64,000 nucleotides of DNA from Rhizobiaceae bacterium (GTDB lineage: Bacteria > Pseudomonadota > Alphaproteobacteria > Rhizobiales > Rhizobiaceae): the NCBI GenBank assembly GCA_028279875.1, contig JANQMU010000056.1:1-64000 (forward strand), written 5' to 3'. This document shows, piece after piece, positions 55,045-63,942 of the stretch; positions within the stretch are counted from its first letter, which is position 1, and the number at the start of each line of letters is the position of its first letter. A program made the position numbers and the translations under genes. A model generated the notes under the pieces. The model worked only from the letters and a program-made list of their open reading frames with translations, searched no databases and had not been told where the DNA came from.

Positions 55045-55835
55045 AGCGGCGATTTCTTTTCCTGAAACACATCCATGGAACCGGCCGAATGTCCGCCGTC
55101 GACGGCCAGAGATGTGCCGGTGACGAAGCCGGCCGCGTCGGAGGCCAGATAGAGGGCCGCCTGGCCCACATCCCGCATGCTTGTCTCACGACCCAGCGGG
55201 ATGTTCGACACGACCCGGCTGACATGTTCCTGTGAAAGCCGGCTCACCGTGCTGCCGGCGGCAAATCCGGGTTCAAGCGCATTCACGCGGATGCCGAATT
55301 CCGCCAGCTCCAGCGCAAAACCCTTGGTCAAACGGTCGAGCGCCGTCTTGGAAACGCAATAGGGAACCACCGTGCGGCGGACCTTGCGGGCCGCACCGGA
55401 AGAAATGTTGATGACAGCCCCGCCACGCCCTGCCCCGATCATCTGCAATGCAAAACCCCGCGTCAGAACAAAGGGAGCCCGCAGGTTGAGGCCCATGATC
55501 CGGTCCCATTCCGCCAGGTCGATGTCGACCATGAAGCCGCTTGGATAGACGGCGGCATTGTTGATCACGACGTCAGGTGTCGTCCAGCGTTCAGCCACCA
55601 CGTCAATCAGGCCGGAGAGGTCTTTTTCCACGGTCAGATCCGCCGCGTGAACGAAACTGCCATCCGGTGGGTGAATGTCGGCAAGCAGGTCATCCAGGCC
55701 TGCCCGATCACGGTCGGTCAGGCACAGTTGCGCCCCGGCCTCGGCGAAGGTCCGGCACAGGCCTTTGCCGATAATGCCGAGTGCGCCGGTGATTAGGATC
55801 TTTCGGTCAGCGAACTCATCGCCAAAATTCATCAT
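55041..55835 (-). CDS. Short-chain dehydrogenase/reductase (SDR)
   Basis: A ~264-residue SDR with TGALGIIG for nucleotide binding, VVINNAAVYPSG, the serine in INISSGAARKVRR, and YCVSK for the catalytic Tyr and Lys; it ends GTSLAVDGGHSAGSMD. Two adjacent ATGs (55835, 55832) follow GGAAAGG; the first overlaps the upstream permease stop (TAATG). The open frame extends 50 codons more, but that part shadows the permease gene. It is embedded in the GntR-dpp operon, so it acts on the imported compound or a product. Confidence 0.9.
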   Translation of the reverse strand: MMNFGDEFADRKILITGALGIIGKGLCRTFAEAGAQLCLTDRDRAGLDDLLADIHPPDGSFVHAADLTVEKDLSGLIDVVAERWTTPDVVINNAAVYPSGFMVDIDLAEWDRIMGLNLRAPFVLTRGFALQMIGAGRGGAVINISSGAARKVRRTVVPYCVSKTALDRLTKGFALELAEFGIRVNALEPGFAAGSTVSRLSQEHVSRVVSNIPLGRETSMRDVGQAALYLASDAAGFVTGTSLAVDGGHSAGSMDVFQEKKSPL

Positions 55836-56701
55836 TATACCTTTCCGGTGTTCATGCGATCGCTGACGCGATCGCCGATGAGATTCACCGACAACACGAG
55901 CAGGAACAGGGCGAGCCCCGGAAATGTCGCGATCCACCAGGCGGTGGCGATGTAGTTTCGGCCGACACTCAGCATCGAGCCCCAACTGGCGGTCGGCGGC
56001 TGCACGCCGAGGCCGAGAAACGACAGCCCCGCTTCGAACAGGATCATCAGACCGAATTCCAGGGTTGCCACCACCATGAGCGGAGCCAGGATATTGGGGA
56101 AGATATGCAGGGCGAGAACGCGGAGATTCGATGCGCCCATCGCCTTGGCAAGCCGCACATAGGGCCGGTTGGCGATCACCAGTGTCTGGCCATAGGCGAC
56201 CCGCGCATATCGGGGCCAGCGCGTCAGGGCAAGCACCAGAATGACGTTGATGAAGCCCGGCCCGAGCACAGCCACGGTGATGATGGCAAGGAGAATTGCC
56301 GGCACCGACAAGAACACGTCCACCAGCCGCATCAGGATGATCTCGAGGCCACCACGGACATAGCCGGCCAGCATCCCGAGCGTGACCCCGACCACCCCGG
56401 ACAGAAGGACCGACAGGACGGCCACCGACAGGGAAACACGCGCGCCGTAAATCAGCCGGCTGAGAATGTCCCGTCCGAGTTCATCTGACCCCAGAAGGTA
56501 ATATACGCCCCTCGCCTCGACGCCGGGCGGCTTGAGCCGGCCGAGAAGATTCTGCTTGTCGGGATCATAGGGCGCGATCAGCGGCGCCAGGACCGCAAAG
56601 ATCACGAGCAGCCCGAATATGGCGATAACCACAACAAACGGATCAAAGCGCCGAAGCGACTTCGACCGCGCCTGTCGGGAAGGGCCGGAGATGTCGGTCA
56701 T
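55835..56701 (-). CDS. Dipeptide/oligopeptide ABC transporter permease (DppC-like)
   Basis: A 288-residue permease with an N-terminal cytoplasmic stretch, first span near 24-45, the periplasmic YYLLGSDELGRDILSRLIYGAR typical of DppC/OppC, and the EAA loop YVRLAKAMGASNLRVLALHIFPNI. It pairs with the DppB-like permease, whose stop it overlaps by four bases (ATGA). Confidence 0.94.
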   Translation of the reverse strand: MTDISGPSRQARSKSLRRFDPFVVVIAIFGLLVIFAVLAPLIAPYDPDKQNLLGRLKPPGVEARGVYYLLGSDELGRDILSRLIYGARVSLSVAVLSVLLSGVVGVTLGMLAGYVRGGLEIILMRLVDVFLSVPAILLAIITVAVLGPGFINVILVLALTRWPRYARVAYGQTLVIANRPYVRLAKAMGASNLRVLALHIFPNILAPLMVVATLEFGLMILFEAGLSFLGLGVQPPTASWGSMLSVGRNYIATAWWIATFPGLALFLLVLSVNLIGDRVSDRMNTGKV

Positions 56702-57627
56702 CCTTCCCCTTCCCCAAGCCGGACCCGCGGATCGACAATGCTATAAAGGATGTCCGCCAGGAAATTCGCAGCAACTGTGACAAACGCGCCAAGCAGCACG
56801 ATGGCCTGAACGACGAGAAAATCGCGGGCGGCAACGGACTGGACCGTCAAAAGCCCCAGCCCGGGCCAGGCAAAAACCGTTTCCACGATCACCGCCCCGG
56901 CCAGCAATTGGGAAACCTCGAGCGCCGTGATCGAAATGACCGGAATCATGGAGTTGCGCAGCAGATGCTTGCGCACCAGGCGGGATGCTCCGACGCCGCG
57001 GGCCCTGGCCGAGCGCACATAGTCCTTGGACATCTCGTCAAGCACGGAGCTGCGTGCGATCCGCGCAAACGTGGCCATCGACAACAGGCCGAGGGCAATC
57101 GACGGCATGATCAGATGGGCAAGGCTTCCGGTCCCGGACGGCGGAAGCCAGCCAAGCCAGACGCCGAAGATCATGATCATCATGATCCCGCTCCAGAAGG
57201 TCGGCAGGCTCTGCGCGGCCAGGACCAGACCCATCAATAGGCCGGAAATGCGATTGCCGCGCGTCAAGGCCAACACCAGTCCGATCGGCAGCCCGATGAT
57301 GCAGGCGACAAAGAGCGCCCCCGATGCGAGCTGCAGCGTATAGGGCAGACGCGCCGCCAGAATGGTCCATACCGGAACATTCTGGACGTAGGAAACGCCG
57401 AAATCCAGACGGGCGGTGTCTTTGAGAAATTCCCAGTACTGTATGATGAGGGATCGATCGAGCCCGAGCGACTTGCGCATCATCTCGATGTCCTCCTGCG
57501 TCGCGTTTTCCGGCACCAGAAGGTAGGTCGGGTCTCCGGTGAGACGTTGAACGAAGAAGATCAACGTCATGACACCGAAGACCGCCACTGCCGCCTGGCC
57601 TGCGCGACGCAGGAAGAAGTCCAGCAT
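56698..57627 (-). CDS. Dipeptide/oligopeptide ABC transporter permease (DppB-like)
   Basis: A 309-residue permease with the usual N-terminal span (MLDFFLRRAGQAAVAVFGV), LTGDPTYLLVPENATQEDI, and the EAA loop YVRSARARGVGASRLVRKHLLRNSMIPV. It follows the binding-protein gene after six bases, in the order GntR, DppA, DppB, DppC. Confidence 0.94.
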   Translation of the reverse strand: MLDFFLRRAGQAAVAVFGVMTLIFFVQRLTGDPTYLLVPENATQEDIEMMRKSLGLDRSLIIQYWEFLKDTARLDFGVSYVQNVPVWTILAARLPYTLQLASGALFVACIIGLPIGLVLALTRGNRISGLLMGLVLAAQSLPTFWSGIMMIMIFGVWLGWLPPSGTGSLAHLIMPSIALGLLSMATFARIARSSVLDEMSKDYVRSARARGVGASRLVRKHLLRNSMIPVISITALEVSQLLAGAVIVETVFAWPGLGLLTVQSVAARDFLVVQAIVLLGAFVTVAANFLADILYSIVDPRVRLGEGEG

Positions 57628-57633
57628 GGTGGT

Positions 57634-59142
57634 TTACTCAGCCCAGCCCATGCGGTTCAGGAACATGCTCTCATTGGCCGTCGGCTGGAACTGGAGATTG
57701 TCCGAAGCGCCGTACAGGACGGCGGCCTGATAGAGCGGAAGCGTATACACATTGTCTTTGACAATCCGATGCACATCCGCATAGGCCGACTGCCGTTTTT
57801 CCGGATCAAGGGAACTCCTGCTGGTTTCCAGGAGTTTGTCGAGATCGGTATCGTTGACGCGAGACCAGCTTGATCCCGAATGCAGCAGCGGATAGGTGAT
57901 CCCGTCCGCATCCTGGCAGGCGCAGGACCAGCGACCGAAACTCAGCTCGGAGTTTTCAGCAGGTTCCTGGCGCACCAGGGCCAGATAGGTGGCCATATCG
58001 GTCATGCTGATCGAGACGTTGAAGCCGGCGTCATTGAGCATCTGCTGCAGCGCCTGAACGATCCTCTGGTCAAAGACGGGAGCCGTAGCAAAGGTCGCCG
58101 GCGTCGCCGCATAGTCGGCATCCGCCTGGGTGATCTTGCGGGCGGCTTCCAGATCATAGGGGATCGGCTCGATGCCCTCGGCCCAGCCGAAATGGGCAGG
58201 AGAAGCAAGCTGCCCGACGACCCGTTCACCGCCGCCCAGGATTCCCTCGACAATCGCCTCCCGGTCAATCGCCGCCGCCAGAGCCTGTCGCATTTCGAGC
58301 TTGTCGAAGGGCGGCTTGTCCAGATTGATGCCCAGATAACCGACCCTCTCGGTGGGTGAATTTCGGATACCGACACCATCGGCCACCGCAAGCTGGGCTG
58401 CCAGATCACTGTCGAGGCTGACCACCAGATCGGCTGTTCCGGCCCGCAGGTTGGCGACACGTGTCGCCGCATCCGGCACGGCGCGGAAAACGGCCGTTTC
58501 GAACGCGCCTTCGTCACCCCAGTAATTGTCGTTCTTTTTCAAGGTCACTGAAACGCCGCGATCCCAGCCGTCGAACTGGTATGGTCCGCTGCCGACGGGC
58601 GCCAGGTTGAACGCCTCGTTTCCGACCTTGGTGACGACATGCTCCGGAACGATCGACAGCTTGACGAGCTGCGCCATCAGGGCCGGATATGGTCCGTCCG
58701 TGATCATCTTCACGGAATGCTCGCCTGTCTTCTCGACATCGGCGATCTTGTTGAACTGGCCCAGTTGAGGGGACCCGAAATCCGGATCGGTAATGCGCTT
58801 GACCGAGAAGACGATATCATCCGCCGTCAGCTTTTCGCCATCATGAAAGACGACATCGTCGCGAATTTCGAACGTTACCTCATTGTCGGAGACCTGCTCC
58901 CAGGAGGTTGCGATTTGCGGGATAATGTCCCCGTCATTGTTGCGCGTCAGCAGATTGTCGAAAACGTTGCGGTAAACGTAGTAGCTGTCGGGATTCCACT
59001 GGATATGCGGGTCAAGCGACGAGGGTTCATTGACCAGATCGACATTGATCTGATCCTTGCCCCAAGCCGCGCCGGCACTGAGCGCCACCGCCAAGGCGGC
59101 GCCCAACAGTTGCAGTTTTCTGGAAGGCGTAGTCCGTTTCAT
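57634..59142 (-). CDS. Dipeptide/oligopeptide ABC transporter substrate-binding protein (DppA-like)
   Basis: A 502-residue family 5 solute-binding protein. The Sec signal peptide is MKRTTPSRKLQLLGAALAVALSAGAAWG. Family features include EPSSLDPHIQWNPDSYYVYRN, FEIRDDVVFHDGEKLTADDI and VGSGPYQFDGWDRG. GGAG in the end of the gntR gene provides its ribosome site, and only three bases separate the two genes. The ligand is likely a peptide-like or gamma-glutamyl compound, given the cytoplasmic GGT in the operon. Confidence 0.93.
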   Translation of the reverse strand: MKRTTPSRKLQLLGAALAVALSAGAAWGKDQINVDLVNEPSSLDPHIQWNPDSYYVYRNVFDNLLTRNNDGDIIPQIATSWEQVSDNEVTFEIRDDVVFHDGEKLTADDIVFSVKRITDPDFGSPQLGQFNKIADVEKTGEHSVKMITDGPYPALMAQLVKLSIVPEHVVTKVGNEAFNLAPVGSGPYQFDGWDRGVSVTLKKNDNYWGDEGAFETAVFRAVPDAATRVANLRAGTADLVVSLDSDLAAQLAVADGVGIRNSPTERVGYLGINLDKPPFDKLEMRQALAAAIDREAIVEGILGGGERVVGQLASPAHFGWAEGIEPIPYDLEAARKITQADADYAATPATFATAPVFDQRIVQALQQMLNDAGFNVSISMTDMATYLALVRQEPAENSELSFGRWSCACQDADGITYPLLHSGSSWSRVNDTDLDKLLETSRSSLDPEKRQSAYADVHRIVKDNVYTLPLYQAAVLYGASDNLQFQPTANESMFLNRMGWAE

Positions 59143-59145
59143 GTT

Positions 59146-59967
59146 TCACTCCACATTCTCATCACCGAGGATTGCCCGGCGGTTTTCGCCGGGAATTTCT
59201 GCGCTGATCGCAGTCGACCGGGTATCGCTCCTCGGTTTTTCATATTGCTCGACTCTGGAAGTGGTCGATTGTCCGGTCAAAGGGCCGTCGTTCTTGAGAA
59301 GCTGCGCCACAGCGAAGCGCTCAAACTCGTCGACGAGATGAAGACGTGCCGCTTTGACGCCCTCGGCATCGCGCGCACGATAGGCCGAGATCAAGGCGGT
59401 TGCGTCGGTTCGATGAAACCGCTCGGGTGAATTCTGCTCCAGAAAGCAGACGATCCGGTCACTATGGGCCCACAGGGTGCGCAGGAAACCCTGGATGAGC
59501 GGATTGGTCCCGGCCAGGAACAGATTGTCCATTTCAGCGAGATATTGACGCCGCGCCGACAGCGCATCGGCCTCGTCCCTGAGGGACATCGCCTCGATCA
59601 TTCCATCCAGCTCGCAGAGCCTTGCCTCTTCCGCGTCGGCCAATCGAACCTCGGCCATCGCCGGCTCTGCCAATCGGCGCGCTTCGAGCACGTGACCGAT
59701 GAGCGCTCCGGTCATCGGCAGCACCTGCCAGCCCAACCGGGCAATCGGCGCCACCCAGCCCTCGGAGGCCAGTTTGGCAAGCGTGGCGCGGGTCGCGGCC
59801 CGCCCCAGGCCAAATCTCTCCGACAGGCCGGCCTCAGCGACGGTTTCGCCGGGTTGCAGCTCGCACCAGATCACCGCGCTCCGCAGCCGTTCTTCGGCAA
59901 ACTGGTTCTTTTGCCCGGGTTCGAGTTTTGCGGGCTTTCGGGTGAATGGGGATTCGGGATCGTACAC
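59146..59967 (-). CDS. GntR family (FadR/FCD-type) transcriptional regulator
   Basis: A 273-residue regulator: winged helix with FAEERLRSAVIWCELQPGETVAEAGLSERFGLGRAATRATLAKLASEGW, then an FCD-like helical ligand domain (LIGHVLEARRLAEPAMAEVRLAD ... LWAHSDRIVCFLEQ ... AYRARDAEGVKAARLHLVDEFERF) whose histidines may bind metal and a carboxylic ligand. The C-terminus has a ~40-residue extra tail. It leads the dpp operon and is divergent from the Asd-like gene; AGATGTTA repeats between them are candidate binding sites. Confidence 0.9.
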   Translation of the reverse strand: MYDPESPFTRKPAKLEPGQKNQFAEERLRSAVIWCELQPGETVAEAGLSERFGLGRAATRATLAKLASEGWVAPIARLGWQVLPMTGALIGHVLEARRLAEPAMAEVRLADAEEARLCELDGMIEAMSLRDEADALSARRQYLAEMDNLFLAGTNPLIQGFLRTLWAHSDRIVCFLEQNSPERFHRTDATALISAYRARDAEGVKAARLHLVDEFERFAVAQLLKNDGPLTGQSTTSRVEQYEKPRSDTRSTAISAEIPGENRRAILGDENVE

Positions 59968-59989
59968 CAGCGCCTCCTGATCATTTAAG

Positions 59990-60041
59990 AGATGTTACTA
60001 TTTACATTTAAACATTTCAATATAGATTTTATAAGATGTTA
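59990..60041. promoter_or_regulatory. AT-rich divergent promoter region with AGATGTTA repeats
   Basis: AGATGTTA occurs at 59990-59997 and 60034-60041, 44 bases apart in the same orientation, in a strikingly AT-rich 90-base divergent spacer. This is a plausible binding region for the adjacent GntR protein. Confidence 0.4.
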
Positions 60042-60058
60042 AAATGGACTATTGAGCT

Positions 60059-61036
60059 ATGCAGAAACGGAGAACGGTCGCCATCCTCGGCGCATGCCGG
60101 CTCATGGGGCAGCACCTTTTGCGCCGGCTGGATCGGCATCCTTATCTGAAGGTGACGGCCCTCCACGATCACGCGGGCGACGGGCTCGGGCGATATGGAG
60201 ACCGCGTGGACCGCCAGCTTCCGCAGCAGTACCTGAAAGCCTATGAATCCCTCCACGTCCATCCGGAAACCGTGACGGCCGGAACCGATCTCACGCTCTC
60301 GGTTTTGCCCGATGAAGGCTCTGCGGAGATCGAACGCATCCATGCGCAATCCGGCTCGATCGTGATCACCCACGCCGAAGAGCATCGGCTGGCTTCCCGC
60401 GTCCCGCTGGTCGCACCCGGGAAGAACCACGACGTGCTGGCATCGGATGCCGGCGTCTTTGCCACGCCAAACTGTACGACCATGATGCTTGCCTTGCCGT
60501 TGCACGCGCTGCATGAAGCGTTCGGCATCGAAGCGGCCGTCGTCACCACAATGCAATCGGTCACGGGAAGCGATCTCCCCGGGCTGCACTGGTCGCAGAT
60601 TTTCGATACGGCGATCTGCAATCTCGCCGGCGAGGTTCGCGCACTGGAAGGCGAACTACAGCGCCTGTTTGCCGGTCATTTTCCCGTCTCGGCCATGTGC
60701 GCAAGAGTGCCGGTCTCAGTCGGTCACGCCATCACTGTCTCTTTGAAACTATCCAGCGCCCCGAACCCGGCAAAGGTCTCCGACTGTCTTGCCGCTTTCG
60801 CGCCTTGCCCGCAACAGGCCTCAACGCCGACATCGATCGCCGTGCTCGCCGGTCAAAACCGCCCCAGCCAGACAAAGGATGTCCATACGAATGACGGCAT
60901 GGCCTTGTCGATTGGCGGAATAGGCCCCTGCCCGGTCAATACGGTCCGGTTCTATATCGTCGGCAACAATCTTGAAGCGGCCACCACCGGCGCGCTGGTT
61001 CAGTGCGCCGAAATCTGGGCGCAATCCGAATCCTGA
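60059..61036 (+). CDS. Aspartate-semialdehyde dehydrogenase-like protein
   Basis: A 325-residue protein aligning by eye with the archaeal-type Asd/malonyl-CoA reductase family: HPYLKVTALHDHAGDGLGRYG, catalytic Cys139 in ATPNCTTMMLALPL, glutamine in TTMQSVTGS, and ARVPVSVGHAITVSL with the substrate arginine and general-base histidine. The nucleotide loop is GACRLMG rather than the usual GATGxVG, so cofactor use may differ. It is divergent from the GntR-dpp operon and probably in its regulon; an aldehyde or acyl-phosphate step after GGT and SDR is inference. Not the cell's main Asd by context. Confidence 0.75.
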   Translation: MQKRRTVAILGACRLMGQHLLRRLDRHPYLKVTALHDHAGDGLGRYGDRVDRQLPQQYLKAYESLHVHPETVTAGTDLTLSVLPDEGSAEIERIHAQSGSIVITHAEEHRLASRVPLVAPGKNHDVLASDAGVFATPNCTTMMLALPLHALHEAFGIEAAVVTTMQSVTGSDLPGLHWSQIFDTAICNLAGEVRALEGELQRLFAGHFPVSAMCARVPVSVGHAITVSLKLSSAPNPAKVSDCLAAFAPCPQQASTPTSIAVLAGQNRPSQTKDVHTNDGMALSIGGIGPCPVNTVRFYIVGNNLEAATTGALVQCAEIWAQSES

Positions 61037-61076
61037 ACGACACGCTCCATTGCGGAAAACCAGCGTTTTCTTCCCG

Positions 61077-62279
61077 TCAGACCCGCTCCAGGGCAATCGC
61101 GATGCCCTGCCCGACGCCGATGCACATGGTCGCAAGGGCCAGCTTCGCCTTGCGGTCCGCCAGTTCGAGTGCTGCCGAGCCGGTGATCCTGGCACCCGAC
61201 ATGCCGAGCGGATGACCGAGTGCGATGGCGCCGCCATTCGGATTGACGAATTCGGCGTCTTCGGCGATGCCGAGGTCTCGCAGCACCGCGATGCCCTGGC
61301 TGGCAAAGGCCTCGTTGAGTTCAATGACATCGAAATCAGCCGGCGACAGGCCGAGCCGCGCGGTGAGCTTCTTCGTTGCCGGCGCCGGCCCGAAACCCAT
61401 GATGCGCGGCGCGACACCGGCGGTTGCTCCGCCCAGAATGCGGGCAATCGGCTGGAGCCCGTGCCGCTTCATAGCCGCTTCGGAGGCCACAATCAGCGCC
61501 GCCGCGCCGTCATTGACGCCGGACGCATTGCCAGCGGTCACGGAACCCCCTTTGCGAAACGGCGTTGCCAGCGCCGAAAGCTTTTCAAGCGATGTTTCGC
61601 GCGGATGCTCGTCCCGCTCGACAAGAACGGGATCGCCGCGCCGCTGCGGCACCGACACCGGCGTGATCTCGCGAGCCAGCCGGCCATTGGACTGGGCCAC
61701 CGCCGCCTTCTGCTGCGAGCGCAGCGCGAAGGCATCCTGATCGGCACGTGACACGGCGAAATCTTCCGCTACGTTTTCCGCGGTCTCGGGCATGGAATCG
61801 ACGCCATATTGCGCCTTCATCAGCGGATTGACGAATCGCCAGCCGATGGTCGTGTCGTGGATTTCCGCCTTGCGGGAAAACGCCGTCTCTGCCTTCGGCA
61901 TCACGAAGGGCGCCCGCGACATCGATTCGACGCCGCCCGCGACAATCATCTCCGCCTCGCCCGCCTTGACGGCACGCGCGGCTGCAATCGTCGCATCCAT
62001 GCCCGAGCCGCACAGCCGGTTGATGGTCGCGCCCGGTACGCTTTCGGGATAGCCGGCGAGCAGCAGCGCCATGCGCGCAACATTGCGATTGTCTTCCCCG
62101 GCCTGGTTGGCGCAGCCCAGGATCACGTCGTCGATGGCATCAAGGTCGAGCCCAGGATTGCGATCACGCAGCGCCGCCAGCGGCACGGCCGCAAGATCGT
62201 CTGTCCGGACCGCCGACAGACTGCCGCCGAACCGGCCGATCGGCGTGCGGATAGTGTCGCAGAGAAAAGCGTCCGGCAT
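61077..62279 (-). CDS. pcaF: 3-oxoadipyl-CoA thiolase
   Basis: A 400-residue thiolase cleaving 3-oxoadipyl-CoA to succinyl-CoA and acetyl-CoA. Active-site Cys is in INRLCGSGMDAT, the histidine in NGGAIALGHPLGMSGAR, and the C-terminal Cys in ATMCIGVGQGIA; NEAFASQ is present. Length and adjacency to pcaIJ support pcaF over a general acetyl-CoA acetyltransferase. It follows pcaJ after 14 bases. Confidence 0.95.
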   Translation of the reverse strand: MPDAFLCDTIRTPIGRFGGSLSAVRTDDLAAVPLAALRDRNPGLDLDAIDDVILGCANQAGEDNRNVARMALLLAGYPESVPGATINRLCGSGMDATIAAARAVKAGEAEMIVAGGVESMSRAPFVMPKAETAFSRKAEIHDTTIGWRFVNPLMKAQYGVDSMPETAENVAEDFAVSRADQDAFALRSQQKAAVAQSNGRLAREITPVSVPQRRGDPVLVERDEHPRETSLEKLSALATPFRKGGSVTAGNASGVNDGAAALIVASEAAMKRHGLQPIARILGGATAGVAPRIMGFGPAPATKKLTARLGLSPADFDVIELNEAFASQGIAVLRDLGIAEDAEFVNPNGGAIALGHPLGMSGARITGSAALELADRKAKLALATMCIGVGQGIAIALERV

Positions 62280-62293
62280 TGTCGTTTGTCCTG

Positions 62294-63079
62294 TTATGCG
62301 TGGGAATGTCTTTCATGGGCGGCTTTTGTACGAGCCTTCAGGTCGCGCAGCGTCGACAGCTCCAGGGCGCTCGGCGGCGGCGTCTCCTCGACGGTGTTGG
62401 CGAATTTGACGGTCCAGCCACAGCTTTCCTGGATGTCGTCGCGGCTGACGCCCGGATGTATCGACACCACCGTCAACTCCCGGGTCTCGACATCGGGCCG
62501 CCAGACCGCCAGATCGGTGATCAGCATGGTTGGCCCACGCGTTTCGATGCCCAGCCGGCTGCGATGATCACCGCCGTCCCCATATCCGAAGGACGTATAG
62601 AAGTCGATCTTGTCGACCATGCCGCGGCGCGACTGTTTCATCGTGATATAGACCTCGGCCGACGACGTGGCGATTTCCGGCGCGCCGCCGCCGCCCGGAA
62701 GCCGGGTCTTCGGGGTCGCATAGTCGCCGATCACCGTGGTGTTGATATTGCCGAACCGGTCGAGCTGCGCGGCGCCCAGAAAGCCGATGGAAATCCGGCC
62801 GCCCTGCAGCCAGTAGCGGAACATTTCAGGCACCGAAACCGTGGTCAGCGCGGTATCGCACAGTTCACCATCGCCGATCGACAGGGGCAGGACGCTCGGC
62901 GCGGTGCCGATGGTTCCGCTTTCGTAGATCAGGGTGATATCCGGCGCATGGGTGAGGCGCGCCACATTGCAGGCGGCCGACGGCGCGCCGATGCCGACGA
63001 AACACACATCGTCATTCTTCAGTGCGCGCGAGGCGGCAATCGTCATCATTTCGTCCGGCGTATGGGTCATTTCGGTCAT
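62294..63079 (-). CDS. pcaJ: 3-oxoadipate CoA-transferase subunit B
   Basis: A 261-residue CoA-transferase beta subunit. The region around LIYESGTIGTAPSVLPLSIGDGEL carries the active-site glutamate (ESG), and YVITMKQSRRGMVDKIDFYTS-type sequence follows. With PcaI it transfers CoA from succinyl-CoA to 3-oxoadipate. Its ATG overlaps the pcaI stop by four bases (ATGA). Confidence 0.94.
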   Translation of the reverse strand: MTEMTHTPDEMMTIAASRALKNDDVCFVGIGAPSAACNVARLTHAPDITLIYESGTIGTAPSVLPLSIGDGELCDTALTTVSVPEMFRYWLQGGRISIGFLGAAQLDRFGNINTTVIGDYATPKTRLPGGGGAPEIATSSAEVYITMKQSRRGMVDKIDFYTSFGYGDGGDHRSRLGIETRGPTMLITDLAVWRPDVETRELTVVSIHPGVSRDDIQESCGWTVKFANTVEETPPPSALELSTLRDLKARTKAAHERHSHA

Positions 63080-63930
63080 GCCGTCACCCTCAGATCCTTG
63101 ACCCGTTCGGAAAAAACCGCCGGTGTTTCATCAAGCACATTGCGCCGCATCCAGTCCAAGAACACCTGCCGGTCGGCGGCAATCCGGTCCCATTCGAGAT
63201 AAGAGGCATTGTCCCGCGCATAATAGCCCTGCGTATAGGAGGGGTGGGCCCCGCCCGGAACCTCGCAGACCGCCGTCACCGTCCAGTGCGGCAGCACGGT
63301 CAGGTTGGGATGATTGTCCAGATCGTCGACGATCTCCTCGACCGTCACCACCGCGCGCCGGGCGGCAAGAACCGCCTCCTTCTGGACCCCGATGATCCCC
63401 TCGATCAGGACGTTGCCCTTGCGGTCGGCCCTGGAGGCATGGATAAACGTCACATCCGGGCGAAGGGCGGGAACCGCCGCCAGTTCCTCGCCGGTAAACG
63501 GACAGCTTACCGATTTGATATTCGGGTTCACCCGGGCGAGTTCTGCGCCGCGATAGCCTCGGAAAATCGCGCAGGGCAGTCCGGCCGCGCCGGCTTCATA
63601 GGCATTGGCCATTGCCGCATGGCTGTGCTCTTCCAGTTCCAGCCGGTGCGGCCAGCCATGCTCCACCGCATCGCGGATGCGCCGCAGCAGGCCGACACCC
63701 GGATTGCCGACATAGGAGAAGATCAGTTTCCTGGCGAGACCCATGCCGATCATCTGATCATAGACCACATCCGGCGTCATCCGCACCAGCGTCAGGTCCC
63801 GCCGTTCCTGGCGGATCGCCTCATGCGCCGCGGCATGCGGAATCAGATGCGTGAAACCCTCGAAGGCGACCATGTCCCCGTCCTTCAGATTGTCGGCCAC
63901 CGCCGCCTGAAGGGACTGAAATTTCGTCAT
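63076..63930 (-). CDS. pcaI: 3-oxoadipate CoA-transferase subunit A
   Basis: A 284-residue CoA-transferase alpha subunit: VAFEGFTHLIPHAAAHEA near the N-terminus, LIFSYVGNPGVGLLRRIRDA, and SVSCPFTGEELAAVPALRPDVTFIHA in the middle. GAGG precedes the ATG. It starts 12 bases after the pcaG stop, so the protocatechuate ring-cleavage genes and pcaIJF form one transcription unit. Confidence 0.94.
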   Translation of the reverse strand: MTKFQSLQAAVADNLKDGDMVAFEGFTHLIPHAAAHEAIRQERRDLTLVRMTPDVVYDQMIGMGLARKLIFSYVGNPGVGLLRRIRDAVEHGWPHRLELEEHSHAAMANAYEAGAAGLPCAIFRGYRGAELARVNPNIKSVSCPFTGEELAAVPALRPDVTFIHASRADRKGNVLIEGIIGVQKEAVLAARRAVVTVEEIVDDLDNHPNLTVLPHWTVTAVCEVPGGAHPSYTQGYYARDNASYLEWDRIAADRQVFLDWMRRNVLDETPAVFSERVKDLRVTA

Positions 63931-63942
63931 CGTGAAAACGCC

